This document shows, piece by piece, positions 5,918-10,729 of a stretch of 10,729 bases of DNA. The DNA is taken from NCBI GenBank assembly GCA_019752915.1, contig JAIELO010000369.1:1-10729 (forward strand). Reading direction: 5' to 3'. Both the position numbers and the translations under genes were made by a program. Below the pieces are notes generated by a model. The model saw nothing but the letters and a program-made list of their open reading frames with translations. It was not told the DNA's origin and did not search any database. Position 1 is the stretch's first letter. Every line of letters starts with the position of its first letter. The DNA is from Burkholderiaceae bacterium. Its GTDB lineage: Bacteria; Pseudomonadota; Gammaproteobacteria; Burkholderiales; Burkholderiaceae_D.

Positions 5918-6372
5918 GGTGCGTTCTTTTTCGGTTTGGCAGCCGCTTCGGCTGCATAGATTTCGGTCGGGTCTTTCAGTACCGGTTCGGCATTCTGCCA
6001 GTCGCCTTCCAGCGCATCGCCTTCGAACTTCTGATAGAAGCAGGAATGGCGGCCGGTATGACAGGCGATGCCGCCGGCCTGCTCGATTTTCAGCAGCACC
6101 ACGTCTTCATCGCAGTCGAGGCGGATTTCCAGCACCTTCTGCACGTGGCCGGATTCTTCGCCCTTGTGCCACAACTTCTTGCGCGAACGGCTCCAGTACA
6201 CCGCTTCACCAAGTTCCACGGTGCGTGCCAGTGCTTCGCGGTTCATCCAGGCGAACATCAGCACATCGTTGCTGCCCGCTTCCTGGGCGATCACCGGTAC
6301 CAGACCGTGTTCGTCCCAGTGGATTTTTTTCAGCCATTTTGCCTTGGCCAGCGGACTTGCGGGGGTAGACAT
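5914..6372 (-). CDS. hisI: Phosphoribosyl-AMP cyclohydrolase HisI
   Basis: 152 residues. HisI opens the adenine ring of phosphoribosyl-AMP to form ProFAR, the third step of the pathway. The metal ligands are clear: [14 protein letters not shown] gives D86, D88 and D90 for magnesium and C87 for zinc, and [10 protein letters not shown] gives the other zinc cysteines C104 and C111. [12 protein letters not shown] and [18 protein letters not shown] are also conserved. Candidate starts are TTG at 6378 and ATG at 6375 and 6372. I chose 6372 because AAGGA (6379-6383) then has 6-nt spacing. That ribosome site overlaps the hisF stop (TAAGGA), and the gene's own stop overlaps hisE, so it is tightly embedded in the operon. 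The Ala/Lys-rich tail of about 15 residues has no assigned role. Confidence 0.95.
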   Translation of the reverse strand: MSTPASPLAKAKWLKKIHWDEHGLVPVIAQEAGSNDVLMFAWMNREALARTVELGEAVYWSRSRKKLWHKGEESGHVQKVLEIRLDCDEDVVLLKIEQAGGIACHTGRHSCFYQKFEGDALEGDWQNAEPVLKDPTEIYAAEAAAKPKKNAP

Positions 6373-6378
6373 CATCAA

Positions 6379-6383
6379 TCCTT
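6379..6383 (-). promoter_or_regulatory. Ribosome binding site of hisI, overlapping the hisF stop
   Basis: The minus strand reads AAGGA, sharing its first two bases with the hisF TAA codon. Spacing is 6 nt to the ATG at 6372, 3 nt to the ATG at 6375 and none to the TTG at 6378, so it favours 6372. Confidence 0.6.
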
Positions 6384-7143
6384 ACGCCAGACGCATGGGA
6401 ATACCCTGCTGCGCCATAAACTGTTTGGCCTCCTGTACCGTGTGCTGGCCATAGTGGAAAATACTCGCTGCCAGCACCGCATCGGCTTTGCCGAGCTTGA
6501 TGCCGTCGGCCAGATCCTGTAGCCCGCCCACGCCACCGGAGGCGATCACGGGAATGCTGATGGCGTCGGACACGCCGCGCGTCAGGCCCAGATCGAAGCC
6601 GGACTTGGTACCGTCACGGTCCATGCTGGTGAGCAGAATTTCGCCCGCGCCCAGCTGTTCCATTTTTTTCGCCCATTCGATCGCATCGATGCCGGTAGCT
6701 TTACGGCCACCATGGGTGAACACTTCCCATTTGCCCGGTGCTACCTGCTTGGCGTCGATCGCCACCACGATGCACTGCGAACCGTGCTTCTGTGACGCTT
6801 CGTACACCAGCTGCGGATTCGACACGGCCGAAGAATTCATGCTGACCTTGTCCGCGCCGGCGTTCAGCAGACGGCGCACATCGGCCACTTCGCGCACCCC
6901 GCCACCCACGGTGAGGGGAATGAATACCTGCGAGGCCACCGCTTCGATGATATGCAGGATCAGGCCACGGTTGTCGCTGGTGGCAGTGATGTCGAGGAAG
7001 GTCAGTTCATCGGCGCCCTGATCGTCGTAACGACGGGCGATTTCCACCGGGTCGCCGGCGTCGCGCAGCTCGGTGAAATTGACGCCTTTGACGACGCGAC
7101 CATCGGTCACGTCCAGGCAGGGAATGATGCGTTTAGCGAGCAT
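6382..7143 (-). CDS. hisF: Imidazole glycerol phosphate synthase cyclase subunit HisF
   Basis: 253 residues, standard length. HisF is a (beta/alpha)8 barrel that uses ammonia delivered by HisH to turn PRFAR into imidazole glycerol phosphate and AICAR. Both catalytic aspartates are at the expected positions, D11 in [15 protein letters not shown] and D130 in VVAIDAK. The phosphate-binding loops are visible as TVGGGVR and ASGGVGG, and [12 protein letters not shown] is a family signature. The gene starts 4 nt after the hisA stop and has only a weak ribosome site, so it is probably translated by re-initiation. Its stop carries the ribosome site of hisI. The amidotransferase partner HisH is encoded two genes upstream. 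Confidence 0.97.
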   Translation of the reverse strand: MLAKRIIPCLDVTDGRVVKGVNFTELRDAGDPVEIARRYDDQGADELTFLDITATSDNRGLILHIIEAVASQVFIPLTVGGGVREVADVRRLLNAGADKVSMNSSAVSNPQLVYEASQKHGSQCIVVAIDAKQVAPGKWEVFTHGGRKATGIDAIEWAKKMEQLGAGEILLTSMDRDGTKSGFDLGLTRGVSDAISIPVIASGGVGGLQDLADGIKLGKADAVLAASIFHYGQHTVQEAKQFMAQQGIPMRLA

Positions 7144-7147
7144 AGTG

Positions 7148-7936
7148 TTATTCGGCTTCGTCGTCGATCAGATCGCCGCTCAGTTCATCGGCACGTACCT
7201 GAGCCGTTGCCAGATCGATGGTACCTTCGTAGATCGAACGGCCACAGATCACGCCTTCGATGCCTTCGTCCTGCACGGCGCACAGCGCTTCCACGTCGCC
7301 CAGATTGTGCAGACCGCCGGAAGCGATCACGGGAATCTTTACCGCTTGCGCCAGTTTCACGGTCGCTTCAATGTTCACGCCGCCCATCATGCCGTCACGG
7401 CCGATGTCGGTATAGATAATCGATTCAACGCCGTAGGCTTCGAATTTCTTGGCCAGATCGATCACTTCGTGACCGGACATTTTGCTCCAGCCATCGGTCG
7501 CCACTTTGCCATCTTTGGCATCCAGACCGACGATGATGTGGCCGGGGAAAGCGCCGCAGGCGTCGTGCAGGAAGCCCGGCTCTTTCACGGCCGCCGTACC
7601 GATGATGACGTAGGTAATACCGGCATCGAGGTAGCGCTCGATGGTGTCCAGATCGCGGATACCGCCGCCCAGTTGCACGGGGATCTCGTCGAGGCCGTGT
7701 TCTTCCGCGTAGTCCTTGACTACCTTCAGGATCGCCTTGACCGCGCCTTCGTTCTTCGGCTTGCCGGCAAACGCGCCGTTCAGGTCAACCAGATGCAGAC
7801 GGCGCGCGCCCTGTTTCAGCCAGTGCAGCGCCATATCGGCAGGTTCTTCGGAAAATACGGTAGCAAGTTCCATATCGCCCTGTTTCAGGCGTACGCAGTG
7901 ACCGTCTTTCAGGTCGATGGCGGGAATGAGCAGCAT
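7148..7936 (-). CDS. hisA: ProFAR isomerase HisA
   Basis: 262 residues, slightly longer than the usual 240-250. HisA is a (beta/alpha)8 barrel that isomerises ProFAR to PRFAR. The catalytic acid-base pair is probably D8 in [12 protein letters not shown] and D139 in [10 protein letters not shown]. Phosphate loops appear as QLGGGIRD and [10 protein letters not shown], and [14 protein letters not shown] fits HisA rather than HisF. The extra length comes mainly from a charged stretch around residues 70-83 ([13 protein letters not shown]) and an acidic tail. No clear ribosome site precedes the ATG at 7936. The 47-nt gap to hisH is the longest within the his genes. It holds TTCACTG twice on the minus strand but no promoter that I can defend. 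Confidence 0.97.
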   Translation of the reverse strand: MLLIPAIDLKDGHCVRLKQGDMELATVFSEEPADMALHWLKQGARRLHLVDLNGAFAGKPKNEGAVKAILKVVKDYAEEHGLDEIPVQLGGGIRDLDTIERYLDAGITYVIIGTAAVKEPGFLHDACGAFPGHIIVGLDAKDGKVATDGWSKMSGHEVIDLAKKFEAYGVESIIYTDIGRDGMMGGVNIEATVKLAQAVKIPVIASGGLHNLGDVEALCAVQDEGIEGVICGRSIYEGTIDLATAQVRADELSGDLIDDEAE

Positions 7937-7947
7937 GGTGGTCTAAT

Positions 7948-7966
7948 CAGTGAAGTAAGCAGTGAA
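7948..7966. repeat. 7-bp direct repeat in the hisH-hisA gap
   Basis: CAGTGAA occurs at 7948-7954 and 7960-7966, 12 bp apart. The gap of 7937-7983 has no clear promoter, hairpin or strong hisA ribosome site. The repeat may be chance. Confidence 0.3.
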
Positions 7967-7983
7967 TTGAGGGAGGTATGAAA

Positions 7984-8622
7984 TCAGGGATTCCAGTGAA
8001 CGAAATTCTTGTAAAGCTGCAACCCGGTTGCGGCGCTTTTCTCGGGGTGGAACTGGGTCGCAAAAATATTATCACGCGCCACGGCACAACTGAACGGTGC
8101 ACCGTAGACCGTCACGCCGACTGTGTGTTCGGCCACACTCGGACGGGCAAAATAGCTATGCACGAAATAGAAATAGCTATTGTCGGGAATATCTTGCCAC
8201 AGCGGGTGTGCAGCGTGCTGCTGTACCTGATTCCAGCCCATTTGCGGCACTTTGAAACGCGAACCGTCTTCCTGCAGCAAGCCGTCGAGCTGGAAGCGCA
8301 CCACCTCGCCGGGCAGCAGGCCCAGACCGGCAGCGTTGCCTTCTTCGCTACGCTCGAACAGCATCTGCTCGCCGATGCACACGCCCATCAGCGGCTTGTT
8401 GCGGGCCGCTACCAGCAGCGCTTCCTGAACACCGGATTCACGCAGGCTGCGCATACAGTCCGGCATCGCGCCCTGACCGGGCAACACAATACGGTCGGCA
8501 CTCTCGATATCGGCCACTTCGCCCGAAATCACTACGTTGGCTTCCGGCGCCACAGCGCGCAGAGCCTGGGCGACCGAGCGCAGATTGCCCATGCCATAAT
8601 CTACTACGACGATTTTATTCAT
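7984..8622 (-). CDS. hisH: Imidazole glycerol phosphate synthase glutaminase subunit HisH
   Basis: 212 residues, normal length. HisH is a class I glutamine amidotransferase that releases ammonia from glutamine and channels it into HisF. The triad is C82 in [11 protein letters not shown], and H192 with E194 in [13 protein letters not shown]. The oxyanion-side loop [11 protein letters not shown] and the N-terminal [15 protein letters not shown] are typical. The start is the ATG at 8622, because the protein then begins at the family N-terminus and AGAG lies about 6 nt upstream. The frame stays open to 8793, but that stretch overlaps hisB and has no similarity to HisH. The gene is 19 nt after hisB. 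HisA separates it from its partner HisF, as is common for hisHAF. Confidence 0.97.
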   Translation of the reverse strand: MNKIVVVDYGMGNLRSVAQALRAVAPEANVVISGEVADIESADRIVLPGQGAMPDCMRSLRESGVQEALLVAARNKPLMGVCIGEQMLFERSEEGNAAGLGLLPGEVVRFQLDGLLQEDGSRFKVPQMGWNQVQQHAAHPLWQDIPDNSYFYFVHSYFARPSVAEHTVGVTVYGAPFSCAVARDNIFATQFHPEKSAATGLQLYKNFVHWNP

Positions 8623-8641
8623 GTTGATCTCTGTCGACCTG

Positions 8642-9232
8642 TTACAGGCTGCCCTTGGTCGATGGAATAGTACCGGCCGCGCGCGGATCGAGCTCCGATG
8701 CCATGCGCAGTGCCCGGCCGAAGGCCTTGAACACGGTTTCGCACTGGTGGTGCGCGTTGGTGCCGCGCAGATTATCAATGTGCAGGGTGACACCGGCGTG
8801 ATTGACGAAGCCGCGGAAGAACTCCAGCGTCAGGTCGACGTCATAGGTGCCGATCATCGCGCGGGTGAACGGAATATGGTATTCGATGCCCGGACGGCCC
8901 GAGTAATCGAGCACCACGCGCGACAGCGCTTCATCCAGCGGCACATAGGAATGACCGTAACGCACAATGCCCTTGCGGTCGCCGATGGCTTTGGCCACCG
9001 CCATACCCAGCGTAATGCCGACATCTTCCACCGTGTGATGGTTGTCGATATGGATATCACCAGTCGCTTCCACTTCCAGATCGATCAGGCCGTGACGGGC
9101 GATCTGATCCAGCATATGGTCGAGGAAAGGCACGCCGGTATTGAGCTTCTGCTTGCCGGTGCCATCGAGGTTGAGGGAAACGCGGACTTGCGTCTCGTTG
9201 GTGTTGCGGATAATTTCTGCGGTGCGGTTCAT
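8642..9232 (-). CDS. hisB: Imidazoleglycerol-phosphate dehydratase HisB, monofunctional
   Basis: 196 residues, the length of the single-domain enzyme. It removes water from imidazole glycerol phosphate to give imidazole acetol phosphate, using a di-manganese site built from two repeated half-domains. The two metal motifs are HHTVEDVGI (H65, H66, E69) and [15 protein letters not shown] (H161, H162, E165); [16 protein letters not shown] contributes H39 and H47. The protein ends PSTKGSL, matching the conserved tail. There is no histidinol-phosphate phosphatase domain at the N-terminus, unlike E. coli HisB, so another protein must do that step. The ATG at 9232 lies 24 nt after hisC and has only a poor ribosome site. 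Confidence 0.97.
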   Translation of the reverse strand: MNRTAEIIRNTNETQVRVSLNLDGTGKQKLNTGVPFLDHMLDQIARHGLIDLEVEATGDIHIDNHHTVEDVGITLGMAVAKAIGDRKGIVRYGHSYVPLDEALSRVVLDYSGRPGIEYHIPFTRAMIGTYDVDLTLEFFRGFVNHAGVTLHIDNLRGTNAHHQCETVFKAFGRALRMASELDPRAAGTIPSTKGSL

Positions 9233-9256
9233 GAAGGGCTCGCGGTGACGATAACG

Positions 9257-10351
9257 TTAGGCTGCCAGCGATGCAGCAAACGCATCGAGGAAAGCACTAT
9301 TTTCTTGCGGCGTACTGACCGTGATACGCAAACAATTGGTCAGCACCCCGTGCATTTTACTCACATTTTTGATTAATACCTTGCGGGACAGCAGTTTCGC
9401 GTAGGCATCATCGGAATTTGGCACCCGAATCAAGATAAAATTCGCCGCCGAGGGGAAAACCTCGACACCGGGCAGGGCGGCCATGGCAGCGGCCAGATCG
9501 GCGCGTGCGGCGCGCAAAGCACTGGCCTGCTGGTTGAGTACCTCCACATGCTCGAGTGCGAATTCGGCCGCAATCTGGGTCAGCACGTTGATGTTGTAAG
9601 GAGGCCGCACTTTGTCCAGTTCTGCCAGCAGTTGCGGCGCCGCCGACATATAGCCCAGACGGATCCCGGCCAGTCCCAGTTTCGACACCGTGCGCATCAC
9701 CAGCAGATTGTCGAATTCCGGCAGCCGCGCCATGAAGCTGGTTTCGGCGAACGGCTCGTAGGCTTCGTCCACCACCGCCAGACCGAAACCGTCGAGCGCG
9801 CGGATGATGGTGACGATGTCGTCGGCAGCGAACAGATTGCCGGTCGGGTTATTCGGGTAGGACAGGAATACCAGCGCCGGGCGATGCTCGGCGATGGCCG
9901 CCAGCATGGCCGGCAGATCGAGCGTCAGGTCAGCCTTGAGCGACACGCCGACGAAGTCCATACCGGCAAACTGCGCCGAGCGCTGATACATCACGAACGA
10001 CGGGGTCGGCGCCAGCACTACAGCGCGGCGCTCCTGCTGCGCACAGGCCATGCACAGGATCGAAATCAGTTCATCGGAACCGTTACCGAGCATGACGTCG
10101 TAACCGGCTGGCACACCGAGGGTGCTGGCGACGCGCTGTTTCAGGGTCGCATAGGATGCCACCGGATAGCGATTCAGACTGGCGTCGGCCAGACGCTGAC
10201 CCAGCGCCTCGCGCAGATGGTGGGGCAGCTGGTAAGGGTTCTCCATCGCATCCAGTTTGATAAAGCCACTGGCATCGGCAACATGGTAGCTATGGATAGC
10301 ACGCACGTCGGAGCGGATAGTGGTGTTGATCAGGGTGTCGATGGCGGACAT
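9257..10351 (-). CDS. hisC: Histidinol-phosphate aminotransferase HisC
   Basis: 364 residues. HisC transfers an amino group from glutamate to imidazole acetol phosphate, giving histidinol phosphate. It is a fold-type I, PLP-dependent enzyme and works as a dimer. K224 in [14 protein letters not shown] should carry PLP, with R231 nearby for phosphate. Other marks are LGNGSDELI, the YPNNPTG loop with N167/N168, and VVDEAYEPF with D195 and Y198. The N-terminal [13 protein letters not shown] is typical of HisC. AAGGAG lies 10 nt before the ATG, slightly far but the best ribosome site in the his section. It is the first his gene in this run; hisG and hisD do not precede it directly, and a DNA methyltransferase gene does instead. 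Confidence 0.96.
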   Translation of the reverse strand: MSAIDTLINTTIRSDVRAIHSYHVADASGFIKLDAMENPYQLPHHLREALGQRLADASLNRYPVASYATLKQRVASTLGVPAGYDVMLGNGSDELISILCMACAQQERRAVVLAPTPSFVMYQRSAQFAGMDFVGVSLKADLTLDLPAMLAAIAEHRPALVFLSYPNNPTGNLFAADDIVTIIRALDGFGLAVVDEAYEPFAETSFMARLPEFDNLLVMRTVSKLGLAGIRLGYMSAAPQLLAELDKVRPPYNINVLTQIAAEFALEHVEVLNQQASALRAARADLAAAMAALPGVEVFPSAANFILIRVPNSDDAYAKLLSRKVLIKNVSKMHGVLTNCLRITVSTPQENSAFLDAFAASLAA

Positions 10352-10361
10352 CTTACAGGGG

Positions 10362-10367
10362 CTCCTT
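10362..10367 (-). promoter_or_regulatory. Ribosome binding site of hisC
   Basis: The minus strand reads AAGGAG, 10 nt before the ATG at 10351, in the 42-nt gap after the methyltransferase gene. The spacing is longer than ideal, but no better site is present. Confidence 0.55.
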
Positions 10368-10393
10368 GGGGTTATCTGAATTGGTTTTCGAGA

Positions 10394-10729
10394 CTAATTG
10401 GCAGAACTTCGTTTGACGACGGGCTTGCGCGGCGCACGCGGGCGTGGCGCAGCTTTTTTCTTGACGGCGACAACCGGCTGTTCATCCTGCGCCAGTCGCT
10501 CGGCGATGATGGCGCAGTAATCGGGATTGAGCTCGAAGCCGACGAAATTGCGTCCGCAACGTTTGGCCGCAATCGCCGTGGTACCGCTGCCCATGAACAG
10601 ATCGAGCACCACACCATCCGGCGGGCAGGACGCTTTCACCATGCGCTCGATAATTTCCAGCGGCTTCTGGGTCGGGTGATCGGCCCGCTCGGGATGCTCG
10701 CGGTGCAGCCGCGAGACACTCCACAGATC
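10394..10729 (-). CDS. Site-specific DNA methyltransferase (N4/N6 amino type), C-terminal part
   Basis: The frame is open from the right edge, so only the last 111 residues are seen; the ATG at 10642 is internal. The visible part reads HPTQKPLEIIERM, then VVLDLFMGSGTTAIAAKRCG and GRNFVGFELNPDYC. DLFMGSGTT is the SAM-binding motif I (usually DPFxGSGTT), and HPTQKP next to it is typical of DNA adenine-N6 or cytosine-N4 methyltransferases. Motif I near the C-terminus means the catalytic (D/N)PPY motif lies upstream, outside the window, as in beta-class enzymes. The target sequence cannot be read from this part. The last 31 residues form a basic tail with nine Lys/Arg and several Pro. No restriction endonuclease gene follows; hisC does, 42 nt later on the same strand. 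Confidence 0.9.
   Translation of the reverse strand, partial: DLWSVSRLHREHPERADHPTQKPLEIIERMVKASCPPDGVVLDLFMGSGTTAIAAKRCGRNFVGFELNPDYCAIIAERLAQDEQPVVAVKKKAAPRPRAPRKPVVKRSSAN

Noticed and set aside
5349..6368. 339-codon plus-strand open frame opposite hinT, hisE and hisI
   Set aside because: It crosses three well-supported genes on the other strand, the product is Ser/Arg-rich without family features, and no ribosome site is evident.
7978..8670. 230-codon plus-strand open frame opposite hisH with GGGAGG just before its ATG
   Set aside because: The ribosome-like site in the hisA-hisH gap is eye-catching, but the product is antisense to a complete hisH and shows no protein-like domain pattern. 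The site may be chance.
8623..8793. N-terminal extension of hisH in the same frame
   Set aside because: It overlaps the end of hisB, has no similarity to HisH, and the conserved HisH N-terminus begins at 8622 behind a ribosome site.
10352..10393. Dedicated his promoter before hisC
   Set aside because: GATAAC is present on the minus strand but no -35 box fits at a normal distance. The evidence is too weak to annotate.

Overview
The window looks like chromosomal DNA of a betaproteobacterium. The main evidence is the minus-strand run hisC-hisB-hisH-hisA-hisF-hisI-hisE-hinT-tatA-tatB-tatC, a gene order typical of that class. HisI and HisE are separate proteins and HisB is a single-domain dehydratase, unlike the fused or bifunctional enterobacterial forms. 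Base composition is GC-rich throughout (about 60 % by eye). Neisseriales or a neighbouring group is my best guess, but the sequence alone does not fix the order.

Layout. Positions 1-3494 carry three plus-strand genes: the C-terminal end of an SNF2-family helicase-like ATPase (cut by the left edge), a secreted DUF885 metallohydrolase-like protein with a long Ser/Lys-rich segment behind its signal peptide, and a small DUF1640-like membrane-anchored coiled-coil protein built on six 11-residue repeats. Positions 3491-10729 carry twelve minus-strand genes. Read in their own direction they are the end of a DNA methyltransferase (cut by the right edge), hisC, hisB, hisH, hisA, hisF, hisI, hisE, hinT, tatA, tatB and tatC. 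The two blocks converge at 3491-3494, where the two stop codons share a TTAA palindrome.

Function. HisI, HisE, HisA, HisH/HisF, HisB and HisC cover the histidine pathway from phosphoribosyl-ATP to histidinol phosphate; HisE acts first, then HisI. HisG (first step), HisD (last steps) and a histidinol-phosphate phosphatase are not visible here. HinT is a small nucleotide-phosphoramidate hydrolase. TatA, TatB and TatC form the complete twin-arginine translocase. Spacing in the his section is tight: 4 bp overlap for hisI/hisE, 4 nt between hisA and hisF, and at most 47 nt elsewhere, which suggests one transcript. The largest gap (149 nt, hinT to tatA) is AT-rich and holds a possible extra promoter for the tat genes.

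Most of the window is well-conserved housekeeping sequence. I found no clear new biological system, mobile element, CRISPR array or RNA gene. The points most worth a second look are the 33-bp tandem repeats of the coiled-coil gene, the Ser/Lys-rich segment of the DUF885 protein, the methyltransferase placed directly upstream of hisC, and the repeat-containing hinT-tatA gap.
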